From Paenibacillus dakarensis (lineage in GTDB: Bacteria > Bacillota > Bacilli > Paenibacillales > Paenibacillaceae), in contig NZ_CDSE01000010.1 in the NCBI RefSeq assembly GCF_001373415.1, positions 1-64,000 of the forward strand: a stretch of DNA of 64,000 bases, read 5' to 3'. The notes beneath the pieces are model-generated. The model was not told the origin of the DNA. It ran no database searches and saw nothing but the letters and a program-made list of their open reading frames with translations. Shown in pieces: positions 44,245-52,647 of the stretch; the stretch's first letter is position 1, and each line of letters begins with the position of its first letter. A program made the translations under genes and the position numbers.

Positions 44245-45108
44245 ATGTTCTACAGATCAGAGTCATCAACATATCCATCAAGCGATTTGGCAATGAATCA
44301 AGAACAGATGTCAGCTCAAGTAATTGAAGCCATATTCACCGGAATTAAACGTGAAGCCGCATCCATTGATTTGTACAGTCGGCTGGCCGAAGACGCCAAG
44401 GACGAATATCAGAAAGATCAAATTCTCCAAGCATTGGAGCTAAAAAAAACTCACTTTGATCAATTCACGAATCTGTATGTAACCTTAACAGGAGTACAGC
44501 CTGACTATCGAATGGATCAAGTTACTTATGAGGGTTACGAAGAAGGACTGAAAAAGGCACATGAAGCTGGAATAGCAGGATATAGTGAATACCGTAGAAA
44601 TAGCTCGTTTATTTCAAATACGCCAATCAATCAGCTGTTCACGAAAGCTGCCCTTATTGAAATTGAACATGCTGCGCGATTTGGATCATTAATCGATGAG
44701 GCCCGGAAGGATTTTGGCCCTAACCCGTTTGTCATAAATATTGAAGATGCAGCGGAAGAAAACCGTAATTATCGTACCGCATTATGGACAGGGAAGTACT
44801 TTCAAGTAACCTTGATGAGTATTCCGGTTGGGGAGGATGTTGGGCTCGAGGTGCACCCGATGACAGACCAGTTCATACGCATCGAAGAAGGCCAAGGACT
44901 TGTACAAATGGGTGATCGAAAAGATCATTTAAACATTGAAGAAAAAGTGAAAGATGGCTATGCTATCATGATTCCTGCCGGAACATGGCATAATGTGACT
45001 AATACGGGCCGCAAACCTCTAAAATTATATGTGATTTACGCACCACCACACCACCCTCATGGAACCGTACATCCCACCAAAGCCGCAGCTATGGCTGCTG
45101 GATCATAA
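44245..45108 (+). CDS. Ferritin-like/cupin fusion protein
   Basis: The 287-residue protein joins an N-terminal four-helix ferritin-like domain (about 20-160, with possible metal ligands E37, E65, H70, E141 and H142) to a C-terminal cupin (about 175-275, with H204 in GLEVHPMTDQF and H249 in IPAGTWHNV). Each half would bind metal. Ferritin-like domains are often oxidases or metal stores; cupins are often dioxygenases or metal-binding sensors. Whether the two act on one substrate is unknown. AAAGGAATG is upstream of the ATG. It is monocistronic. Confidence 0.82.
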   Translation: MFYRSESSTYPSSDLAMNQEQMSAQVIEAIFTGIKREAASIDLYSRLAEDAKDEYQKDQILQALELKKTHFDQFTNLYVTLTGVQPDYRMDQVTYEGYEEGLKKAHEAGIAGYSEYRRNSSFISNTPINQLFTKAALIEIEHAARFGSLIDEARKDFGPNPFVINIEDAAEENRNYRTALWTGKYFQVTLMSIPVGEDVGLEVHPMTDQFIRIEEGQGLVQMGDRKDHLNIEEKVKDGYAIMIPAGTWHNVTNTGRKPLKLYVIYAPPHHPHGTVHPTKAAAMAAGS

Positions 45109-45126
45109 AAGATTCGACAATTAATC

Positions 45127-45152
45127 CACCGTCATGCTGACGGTGTTTTTAT
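45127..45152 (+). terminator. Rho-independent terminator
   Basis: CACCGTC (45127-45133) pairs with GACGGTG (45139-45145), followed by TTTTT. Confidence 0.82.
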
Positions 45153-45264
45153 TATTTTGTAGTGAAAACCTGAAAGATTAGAAGGATAAATATGGATATA
45201 TGTAGAATATTGTCCTATTAGATCTAGTAACTTGAATGATCGTATGAGAATTGATAGAGAGGTG

Positions 45265-46758
45265 ATGACGATAAACGCCAAGATTCCAATTCGCTTGTTT
45301 CGCTGCAGGATGAACCAAACCATTCTCTTGATGTTATTAAGCTTGATCTTATTTGCTCTCCTACCCCACGAAAGTGAAGCAGCATCAGCGAAGCCGCTCA
45401 AGATCATTCTGGATGGACAGGAACTGCCACTTGCTGCGGATACCCCGGTCACGATGGTGGATAACAATGTGATGATCCCGCTTCGTGTTGTTGCTGAGAA
45501 TTTAAAGTTCAAAGTAGATTGGAATCAACAGCTGCGTCGTGTACAGATCCAGCAAGACTCCAGGATCATTTCATTAGGTGTAGACCAAAAGGAAGCAATA
45601 GCAGCAGATCAACAGATAATGCTTAATGTTCCGCCACAACTTATCAATAAGACCGTTGTCGTTCCCATTCGTTTTGTAAGTGAGCAGATGGGGTTGAAGG
45701 TAGGGTGGAATAACAAAGAAAAGATTGTGGAGCTTACAAGCGGTATAACGGATCCTGTTCCAGACGATGAGTCTCTGCCCGTTTCAGAAGATAACCAAGT
45801 CGAACCACTGAAGCAAGTTCACAATATTCAATTGGAAAACAATCAGCTTATTATATCAATGGATGGTGATGTGTCTCCTCATATTTTTGTGCTGGCTAAT
45901 CCTGATCGGATTGTCATAGATTTACCCAATACCACCTTGGGCGACGTATATAAATCTTTGAATGATCGTATGGCAGGTTCTTTGGATGTAAGTACATACC
46001 CTGATATTTCAGAGGTAAGATATTCTCTGTTTAAACGTAATCCAGATCAAGTGCGGATTGTGGTTGAAACCATCAATGCAAGTGCGATTCAATACAATCA
46101 TCAATTTATCGACAATCATTTCATTCTGGATTTAAACGTAAACGTATTGGAGCAGGGGTCTGAACCTCCCGTTCTTGAACCTCCGGTTCTTGATCAACCG
46201 GTTCTTGAGACTGAGCGAAAAGTTGTCGTTATTGATCCCGGGCATGGAGGAAGTGATCCGGGAGCGAGCGGCTTCTCGAATCGTAAAGAGAAGGATTTCA
46301 CTTTGGCTTTATCTCTGAAGGTACAAGCCCTTCTTCTATTGGAGCCAGGGATTGAAGTTATAATGACCCGGGACAGCGACGCCTATCCTACTCTAGCTGA
46401 TCGTGTAAAGCTTGCAAAAGAATTCAATGCGGATTTATTTGTATCTATCCATGGAAACAGTGTCCAGAATTCCCCACAGACATCAGGAACTGAGACTTAT
46501 TACTATCAACGCATCAGCAGCAAAGAATTAGCTGAAATGCTGCATAAGAGAATCATCGAAGCGATGGGTCTTCATGACCGCGGAGTAAAAGAGGGTAACT
46601 TTCATGTCATCAGGGAAACAACGATGGCAGCGGCTCTTCTCGAACTCGGCTTCCTGAGTAATCTCTCTGATGAGAAAGCCATGTTCACGGATTCTGTACA
46701 GAATATAGTGGCTCAAGCTATAGTAGACGGCATTAAAGAATATCTGGGCAAAAAATAA
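45265..46758 (+). CDS. N-acetylmuramoyl-L-alanine amidase with stalk and AMIN-type domains
   Basis: The 497-residue secreted wall hydrolase has a signal peptide ending near SEAASA, then a copper-amine-oxidase-like stalk domain (DGQELPLAADTPVTMVDN, VPIRFVSEQMGLKVGW), a central AMIN-like wall-binding region (about 190-300), and a C-terminal amidase_3 zinc domain. The amidase motifs are VVIDPGHGGSDPGASG, a second ligand in SIHGNS and the catalytic E in ALLELGFLSN. It cuts the bond between muramic acid and the stem peptide. A GAGAGG is close to ATG 45265, so an upstream in-frame start at 45232 remains possible. It is monocistronic. Confidence 0.87.
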   Translation: MTINAKIPIRLFRCRMNQTILLMLLSLILFALLPHESEAASAKPLKIILDGQELPLAADTPVTMVDNNVMIPLRVVAENLKFKVDWNQQLRRVQIQQDSRIISLGVDQKEAIAADQQIMLNVPPQLINKTVVVPIRFVSEQMGLKVGWNNKEKIVELTSGITDPVPDDESLPVSEDNQVEPLKQVHNIQLENNQLIISMDGDVSPHIFVLANPDRIVIDLPNTTLGDVYKSLNDRMAGSLDVSTYPDISEVRYSLFKRNPDQVRIVVETINASAIQYNHQFIDNHFILDLNVNVLEQGSEPPVLEPPVLDQPVLETERKVVVIDPGHGGSDPGASGFSNRKEKDFTLALSLKVQALLLLEPGIEVIMTRDSDAYPTLADRVKLAKEFNADLFVSIHGNSVQNSPQTSGTETYYYQRISSKELAEMLHKRIIEAMGLHDRGVKEGNFHVIRETTMAAALLELGFLSNLSDEKAMFTDSVQNIVAQAIVDGIKEYLGKK

Positions 46759-46914
46759 AATAAAACTGCGAGGGGTTCCAATAGATCTGAGATCTGGCGG
46801 AGCTCCTTCTTTAATAAGATAGCACTTGTCCTAATTTATCAGAAACGGTAGCTAAGAAAAGTGATAACGTTTAGAATAGACCCATATGAATAAATTCCCA
46901 GGTGAGGTGGAGGA

Positions 46915-47184
46915 ATGGATTTCTATCGCTGTATGAATCATCCCATGGAAGCTTCTGTTGCCCAATGCAGTCGATGCGGGAAACCGGTATGTCAGCAATG
47001 TTATGACCCTGAGACCGGCCGGTGCCGGCATCGGTGTGGTGAGATGGTGCATCATCATGCTCCAAACATGACAGAACAGCCGAAAAGCACCTTTTGGACC
47101 TTTGTGGTAACGCTCCTTGCAATCCTTGGCGGGTTTGCCGTACTACTGCTCACGATTTGCGGGGCGATGTTATTTTCATATTAA
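46915..47184 (+). CDS. B-box-type zinc-binding membrane protein
   Basis: The 89-residue protein has a cytoplasmic zinc finger of the B-box type (C6, H8, C18, C21, C26, C29 and further Cys/His pairs: CMNHP, CSRCGKPVCQQC, CRHRCG), then a C-terminal membrane span (about 62-85). GAGGTGGAGG precedes the ATG. Such proteins are widespread in Bacillales and their role is unknown. It lies 22 bases before the Lgt-like gene, with no terminator between, so it is probably in its operon. Confidence 0.75.
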   Translation: MDFYRCMNHPMEASVAQCSRCGKPVCQQCYDPETGRCRHRCGEMVHHHAPNMTEQPKSTFWTFVVTLLAILGGFAVLLLTICGAMLFSY

Positions 47185-47206
47185 ACCATTCGATAAGGAG
47201 CAGCAG

Positions 47207-47995
47207 ATGGAGTTTCCTGTATATCTATATCTAGGTTCCTGGCGGATTCACCCGCATGTGTTGATGGAGTCACTTGCTTATTTCATCGGCTTTCGTGTGT
47301 ATTTATGGACCCGGCGCCCGAGCGGAATGTCTAAACTAATGAGCCTGCAGATTATTGCGGGTATTATTGCAGGCGCGGCAATTGGAGCCAAGCTGCTGTT
47401 CTGGCTGGAAGACCCGGCTGCTTCATGGGAACAGTTAAGCCAGTTTCACTTGTTATGGGGCGGGAAAACGATTGTGGGGGGCCTGCTAGGAGGCCTAATC
47501 GGAGTAGAATTAACGAAGCGATGGGTCGGTTGGAAGCAATCTACCGGTGATGATTTTGTATATCCATTGATTCTGGGACTGGGATTAGGAAGAATTGGCT
47601 GTTTCCTGACCGGTCTGGACGACCACACCTATGGAACTCCAACGAATTGGATTACGGGGGTCGATTTCGGTGACGGTATTCTGCGGCATCCTACGCAATT
47701 ATATGAGATTCTGTTCTTGATCTTGTTATCGCTTCTCTTAATACCGTTATATCGCCAAAGCCGCGACGCAGTTATGCAAGAAAGCTATGTATCCGGTTCA
47801 ATGTTTCAGTGGTTTATGGCATCGTATTTAATATTCCGTTTTATTATTGAATGGATTAAGCCAACCCTGCATCCGTATTTTGGCCTTAACAATATTCAGC
47901 TTGCCTGCATAGCCGGCCTTATCTACTATACATGGCTGATCAGCACGAATTACAAAAAAAGGTCCTCGATTCCACATTCACATATTCCAAGCTGA
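47207..47995 (+). CDS. Lgt-like (prolipoprotein diacylglyceryl transferase family) protein, atypical
   Basis: A 262-residue multispan membrane protein with the Lgt landmarks GRIG (R129) and HPTQLYEILF (161-170). True Lgt moves a diacylglyceryl group from phosphatidylglycerol to a lipobox Cys. Here the essential HGG motif of Lgt is replaced by GGKTIVGGLLGG (85-96), and the Asn after GRIG is Cys132 (GRIGCF). So it is a divergent paralogue, likely with another acyl acceptor. ATG 47207 has AAGGAG (47195-47200) six bases upstream. It ends 17 bases before the radical SAM gene with no terminator, so they form one unit. Confidence 0.83.
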   Translation: MEFPVYLYLGSWRIHPHVLMESLAYFIGFRVYLWTRRPSGMSKLMSLQIIAGIIAGAAIGAKLLFWLEDPAASWEQLSQFHLLWGGKTIVGGLLGGLIGVELTKRWVGWKQSTGDDFVYPLILGLGLGRIGCFLTGLDDHTYGTPTNWITGVDFGDGILRHPTQLYEILFLILLSLLLIPLYRQSRDAVMQESYVSGSMFQWFMASYLIFRFIIEWIKPTLHPYFGLNNIQLACIAGLIYYTWLISTNYKKRSSIPHSHIPS

Positions 47996-48012
47996 TAAAG
48001 GAGCGCTAACTC

Positions 48013-49440
48013 ATGCCAAATCGGCCTTATCTGTACCATGAACTGACCAATAGTATTTGTACTACTTGCTACCGTAAAGTTGAAGCGAAGATTATTGAAG
48101 AGAACGGCAAGATTTATATGGTCAAAAGATGTCTTGTGCACGGTCCCGAAAAAGTACTGATTTCCACGGATGTGGAATATTATCACCAGACACGCCGGTT
48201 TATCAAACCGTCAGAGATGCCGCTGAAATGGAATACGCCGATTCGTTATGGCTGTCCTTATGATTGCGGCTTGTGCCCGGATCATGAGCAGCACAGCTGT
48301 CTGACCCTTCTGGAAATAACAGATCACTGTAATCTGCAGTGTCCGATCTGTTTTGCAGAGTCATCACCTCATCGCACCTCTTATCGGTCACTTGCACAAA
48401 TTGAATTTATGCTGGATCGTATTGTGGAGAATGAAGGTGAACCGGATATCGTCCAGATTAGTGGTGGTGAACCTACAACGCATCCGGATTTCTTTGAAAT
48501 TCTGGACATGTGCAAAAGCAGACCCATCAAGCATATTATGGTGAACACCAATGGGATTCGTATCGCCCAAGACAAGGAATTTGCCAAGCGGCTCTCCGAA
48601 TACATGCCAGGCTTTGAGATTTATTTACAGTTCGACAGCTTTGAAGCTCATGTTCTGAAAGAATTAAGAGGAGCGGATCTGCGCCGTATCCGCCAGCAGG
48701 CCATCGACCATCTGAACGAATATAATATCTCCACCACACTCGTGGTTACTTTGAAAAAGGGACTGAATGACGGGGAGATCGGTCATATCATTAATTATGG
48801 TCTACAGCAGAAAGCAGTGCGAGGAGTAACAATTCAACCGATTCAAGCTGCAGGACGGCTGGAAGGATATGATCCGGCAACGGACCGGCTCACGGTCAGT
48901 GAAGTGCGGCGGATGATAATCGATCAGACTGAAGTATTCCAGGATGCGGATATACTGCCGGTGCCTTGTCATCCGGATTGCCTGGCGATGGGTTATGCTC
49001 TGAAGCTTGGCGGCGAAGTGCTGCCTCTGACGGGAATGATCGACCCTGAAATTTTACTTGAAGGAGACAGCAATACGATCGTCTTTGAGCAGGACCCGGT
49101 GATCCGCAGCAAGATGTTCGAGCTGCTGTCTACAGGACATTCGCCGACATCATCGGCACTCTCCTTGAAGAGTTTATTGTGCTGCTTGCCTTTAGCTGCC
49201 GTACCAGAGCAGATATCGTATGACAATGTTTTCAGGGTGATTATCATGCAGTTCCTGGATGCTTATAATTTCGATGTGCGATCGGTAAAGAAATCCTGTG
49301 TTCATATTGTGCATCCGGACGGCCGAATGATTCCATTCGATACATATAACCTCTTCTATAGAGATGATAAGGAAGAGCTGCTAAAGGAACGGAAAGAAGA
49401 AATTGTGACGGCATGGGATACGACAATTAGCGGGAATTAA
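48013..49440 (+). CDS. Radical SAM protein related to tetraether lipid synthase (Tes/MJ0619) family
   Basis: The 475-residue enzyme has the radical SAM motif C106-x3-C110-x2-C113 (DHCNLQCPICF) that binds the [4Fe-4S] cluster cleaving S-adenosylmethionine. It has extra cysteines: C16-x2-C19 with C40 and H43, which could be a rubredoxin-like site; a second CX3CX2C at C81, C85, C88 (GCPYDCGLC); and VPCHPDC further on. Later SGGEPTTHPDF is the SAM-binding block. This arrangement resembles Tes, which couples acyl or isoprenoid chains by C-C bonds. Family assignment is by motif, not by search. Its operon partner is an Lgt-like protein, so a lipid substrate is a reasonable inference. Confidence 0.8.
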   Translation: MPNRPYLYHELTNSICTTCYRKVEAKIIEENGKIYMVKRCLVHGPEKVLISTDVEYYHQTRRFIKPSEMPLKWNTPIRYGCPYDCGLCPDHEQHSCLTLLEITDHCNLQCPICFAESSPHRTSYRSLAQIEFMLDRIVENEGEPDIVQISGGEPTTHPDFFEILDMCKSRPIKHIMVNTNGIRIAQDKEFAKRLSEYMPGFEIYLQFDSFEAHVLKELRGADLRRIRQQAIDHLNEYNISTTLVVTLKKGLNDGEIGHIINYGLQQKAVRGVTIQPIQAAGRLEGYDPATDRLTVSEVRRMIIDQTEVFQDADILPVPCHPDCLAMGYALKLGGEVLPLTGMIDPEILLEGDSNTIVFEQDPVIRSKMFELLSTGHSPTSSALSLKSLLCCLPLAAVPEQISYDNVFRVIIMQFLDAYNFDVRSVKKSCVHIVHPDGRMIPFDTYNLFYRDDKEELLKERKEEIVTAWDTTISGN

Positions 49441-49460
49441 GGATATGATTTTGTTATATT

Positions 49461-50159
49461 ATGAGAGAAGAGAGTGCCTTAGTGATCATAGAACTGAATA
49501 GTATGAAGTATCCTCTGGTTGACATTTCGGGTGGAACCGTTAAATTACGGGATGATCGATTGAAGAGAGAGTGGAATATTGAAATTAAACCATTTCTCCT
49601 TGCCAGTTATCCTGTAACCAATGAGTTATATCATACGGTTCTCAATGATTCATCAGCTTCTTTTGCTGGAGATTCGAAACCGGCTGTGAATATATCATGG
49701 AACGATGCCATTAACTTCTGTAATGTAATCTCAGAAAGAATGGGACTAAACAAATGCTACTCTGTCCATGAGAATGGAGAACATATTCAAATGGATTGGG
49801 AAGCAAACGGATTCCGGCTGCCGACAGAAGCGGAATGGCAATACGCTTGTAAAGCGGGAACGGCGGGATATACATACGGTGAACTGGATAAGATCGCTTG
49901 GTATCGTGACAATTCCGCAGGCACACCTCATGAAGTTGGAAAAAAGGAACCGAACGCTTGGGGACTGTATGATATGCTCGGGAATGTGTGGGAATGGTGC
50001 TTTGATTTATACGATGAACAAGTGTATGGCTCTTACCGCATATTTAGAGGAGGAAGCTGGGCTGAAGAAGCGAGAGGATGCGGTGCTTCTTGTCGTCGCC
50101 GAAGCCACCCAACATTTAGCATCGATGACCTTGGATTCCGTCTTGCGCGGTCACTATAA
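49461..50159 (+). CDS. FGE-sulfatase-domain (SUMF1-like) protein
   Basis: A 232-residue protein with the C-type-lectin-like fold of formylglycine-generating enzyme relatives: PFLLASYPVTNELYHTV, NGFRLPTEAEWQYACKAGTAG, NAWGLYDMLGNVWEWC and GGSW followed by GFRLARSL at the end. True FGE needs two copper-binding cysteines; here only a GCGASC pair in the last 40 residues is present in a shifted position, so its activity is doubtful. The start is uncertain (ATG 49461 or a later GTG), because no strong ribosome binding site is seen. It follows the radical SAM gene by 20 bases and may be in the same operon. Confidence 0.78.
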   Translation: MREESALVIIELNSMKYPLVDISGGTVKLRDDRLKREWNIEIKPFLLASYPVTNELYHTVLNDSSASFAGDSKPAVNISWNDAINFCNVISERMGLNKCYSVHENGEHIQMDWEANGFRLPTEAEWQYACKAGTAGYTYGELDKIAWYRDNSAGTPHEVGKKEPNAWGLYDMLGNVWEWCFDLYDEQVYGSYRIFRGGSWAEEARGCGASCRRRSHPTFSIDDLGFRLARSL

Positions 50160-50185
50160 TCACAGTTTTTCTCATAGGAGAATTT

Positions 50186-50226
50186 TAGCAGGTCCTAATA
50201 AACATTAGGACCTGTTCATTTTATTA
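50186..50226 (+). terminator. Rho-independent terminator
   Basis: CAGGTCCTAAT (50189-50199) pairs with ATTAGGACCTG (50204-50214), followed by T-rich sequence. Confidence 0.82.
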
Positions 50227-50302
50227 CGATTACTATTGATATAAATCGATAGTTTGTATGGTTTAGCCAACTCGATTACTCATGTTTGGTAGCTATAGAT
50301 AA

Positions 50303-50337
50303 TTGTTAACCAAAATATCAGTTAAAATGGTTTACAA
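50303..50337. promoter_or_regulatory. BirA-type biotin operator
   Basis: TTGTTAACC (50303-50311) and GGTTTACAA (50329-50337) match the Firmicutes BirA operator arms, with one mismatch in the second arm and a spacer of 17. It lies 91 bases upstream of bioY. Confidence 0.72.
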
Positions 50338-50427
50338 AAGAGGCTGATCATATTAAACTGTATCTAGTACATAGCAGAGAATCTAATATAGTACTTATTA
50401 AATGGATGGTTTATTGGAGGTAGTAAG

Positions 50428-51012
50428 ATGAAAACAAAAGAAATGATGTTTGCTGCACTATTCGCAGCATTTATTGGTGTATTAGGTTTGATACCGCCTA
50501 TTCCACTCGGATTTATTCCTGTTCCAATCACCCTGCAAACCTTGGGAGTTATGCTGGCTGGAGGATTTCTGGGAAGGAAGATCGGTACCATCAGTATTGT
50601 GTTATTTATGGTCATGGTTGCTCTAGGCTTGCCGCTATTATCAGGCGGGCGAGGGGGATTATCTGTATTTGTAGCCCCAGCAACAGGTTATTTACTTAGC
50701 TGGCCAGTGGCCGTATTCTGCATCGGATATATGACAGAAAAAGTATGGTCATCACTCAAGACCTGGAAGCTGTTCGCAGTCAATTTTGTATTCGGTGTCG
50801 TACTGATCAGTTTGATCGGAGCGCCTGTGATGGCGCTCATGACGAATACATCCATCTGGGCAGGACTTTTGGGAGCAACGGCGTTCCTCCCTGGTGATTG
50901 TTTAAAAGCGATCGTTGCTTCACTGATTATTATGCAGATCAAAGCGCTCAGCCCTATTGAGGAAAAGGTAGATACCGCGAAAGTGGAAGGAAGCGTTCAT
51001 GTTAACATTTGA
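50428..51012 (+). CDS. bioY: Biotin ECF transporter substrate-binding subunit
   Basis: The 194-residue membrane protein is the S component that binds biotin. It has about six helices, with IPPIPLGFIPVPITLQTLGV near the start and the GRKIGTISIVLFMVMVALG block, both BioY landmarks. GGAGG precedes the ATG. Its end overlaps ecfA1 by 14 bases, so the four genes bioY-ecfA1-ecfA2-ecfT form one operon under the BirA-type operator. Confidence 0.9.
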   Translation: MKTKEMMFAALFAAFIGVLGLIPPIPLGFIPVPITLQTLGVMLAGGFLGRKIGTISIVLFMVMVALGLPLLSGGRGGLSVFVAPATGYLLSWPVAVFCIGYMTEKVWSSLKTWKLFAVNFVFGVVLISLIGAPVMALMTNTSIWAGLLGATAFLPGDCLKAIVASLIIMQIKALSPIEEKVDTAKVEGSVHVNI

Positions 51013-51808
51013 GCATGTCCATTTTTATTATAAGAAGGGTCAGCCGATTATAGAAGATATGAGCTTTACAATTGGAGACGGCGAGTTTGTATCTATTGTC
51101 GGGGCGAACGGCTGCGGAAAATCTACAGTGGCCAAGCTGATTGACGGGTTACTGACTCCCACAACAGGAAGAATAAAGCTGGAACAGCTGGATACGTCAA
51201 GACCAGAAGACCTTCACCGGATTCATGAACAGATTGGCTATGTATTTCAAAATCCGGAAGACCAATTTATTACGACAACCGTTATGGATGAAATCATTTT
51301 CGGAATGGAAAATATTCGCGTACCCAAGGAAGAAATGCAAGACCGGGTTATCCATGCATTAAGCGCTGTTCAGATGCTGGATTATGCTGGGGCCATGCCT
51401 CATCAGCTATCCGGCGGTCAGAAGCAGCGTATAGCAATTGCTGCCATCATCGCCATGCGCCCTCAGATTATTATTTTTGATGAAGCAACATCCATGCTTG
51501 ATCCGCATGGAAGGGAGCAGGTGCTCTCCATCATGCGGGACCTTCACCGCAAGGGTAAAACGATCATCCACATTACTCATCATATGGAGGAAGCCTTATG
51601 TGCAGATCGCATTCTGCTTATCCATCAAGGAAAGCTTGTATATGATGGGGATCCTTTACGTTTTTTTGAAACGGTTCCGGTATCTGATTATCAACTGGAG
51701 CCGCCTTTTACAGTGCGTGTACACCGAATGCTCCGCTCCTCTGTGCCTTTATCAGCCGATTGGAAGGAGATGATTCGCTCACAATGGTCTATCAGTTCAA
51801 TGATGTAA
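50999..51808 (+). CDS. ecfA1: ECF transporter ATPase subunit A1
   Basis: The 269-residue ABC ATPase energises vitamin uptake. It has Walker A GANGCGKST, the Q-loop YVFQNPEDQF typical of ECF ATPases, signature LSGGQKQR, and Walker B IIIFDEATSMLD. It works as a heterodimer with EcfA2. Its translation overlaps bioY and ecfA2, so supply is balanced. Confidence 0.9.
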   Translation: MLTFEHVHFYYKKGQPIIEDMSFTIGDGEFVSIVGANGCGKSTVAKLIDGLLTPTTGRIKLEQLDTSRPEDLHRIHEQIGYVFQNPEDQFITTTVMDEIIFGMENIRVPKEEMQDRVIHALSAVQMLDYAGAMPHQLSGGQKQRIAIAAIIAMRPQIIIFDEATSMLDPHGREQVLSIMRDLHRKGKTIIHITHHMEEALCADRILLIHQGKLVYDGDPLRFFETVPVSDYQLEPPFTVRVHRMLRSSVPLSADWKEMIRSQWSISSMM

Positions 51809-52647
51809 CCGTAAATTATGGAGAGCGGACAGCCTTGAAGAATATAAGCTGTACGATCCAGGAGGGCAAATGGATATCTATTATTGGTCCAACAGGAGCG
51901 GGTAAATCGACCTTTGTTAAAGTGCTTAAGGGACTTCTTCCGATCGATGAGGGCATGTATTTGATTGATGGGCAGTCCGCACCAAGGGACCGAAAAGGGA
52001 ATCCTAAGGTTATCGCTGACATCGGATATGTATTTCAATATCCGGAGCATCAATTATTTGAGACGACGGTTTATAAGGAACTCGTCTTTGCCCCCAAACT
52101 GCACGGTTATTCAGAACAGAGAATCAAGGAATCCATGGACGAAATTTTACCGCGGCTTGGCCTATCTGATGATGTTCTTCCATTAGCACCGTTTCAGCTA
52201 AGCGGCGGGCAAAAACGACGTGTTGCGATTGCTTCTATCCTGATGATGGAGCCGAAATTACTTATTCTAGACGAACCGACAGCAGGTCTTGATCCTGTAA
52301 GCCGCAAGGCGCTGCTCAGGTTATTGCAAGAATGGCAGCAGCAGAACAACCGGACTATTCTCTTCGTCACCCATGATATGAATGAGGCTGCCGAATACTC
52401 TGATGAGGTCATGGTATTTCAAAACGGTCAACTCAAGGAACATATGGACACGAATAAGCTTTTTCTTGAGCACGGGCCGTTTCTTGAGCAGATCGGACTT
52501 TCACTCCCTGAACCCGTGCAGCTTCTTAGACAGATGGAAGAGCTGTCAGGCCGAAGAATGGAAGCCCCAAGCTGTAAGGAACAGGATATTCTAGAGCAGT
52601 TGGCCAGGTGGACAATGAACGAGCGGAGCAGATCGGATCATGAATAA
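51784..52647 (+). CDS. ecfA2: ECF transporter ATPase subunit A2
   Basis: The 287-residue partner ATPase has Walker A GPTGAGKST, Q-loop YVFQYPEHQLF, signature LSGGQKRR and Walker B LLILDEPTAGLD. ATG 51784 is the first plausible start after GGAAGGAG; it begins inside the end of ecfA1 (25-base overlap). The C-terminal region beyond residue 230 is the usual dimer-contact tail. Confidence 0.9.
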   Translation: MVYQFNDVTVNYGERTALKNISCTIQEGKWISIIGPTGAGKSTFVKVLKGLLPIDEGMYLIDGQSAPRDRKGNPKVIADIGYVFQYPEHQLFETTVYKELVFAPKLHGYSEQRIKESMDEILPRLGLSDDVLPLAPFQLSGGQKRRVAIASILMMEPKLLILDEPTAGLDPVSRKALLRLLQEWQQQNNRTILFVTHDMNEAAEYSDEVMVFQNGQLKEHMDTNKLFLEHGPFLEQIGLSLPEPVQLLRQMEELSGRRMEAPSCKEQDILEQLARWTMNERSRSDHE

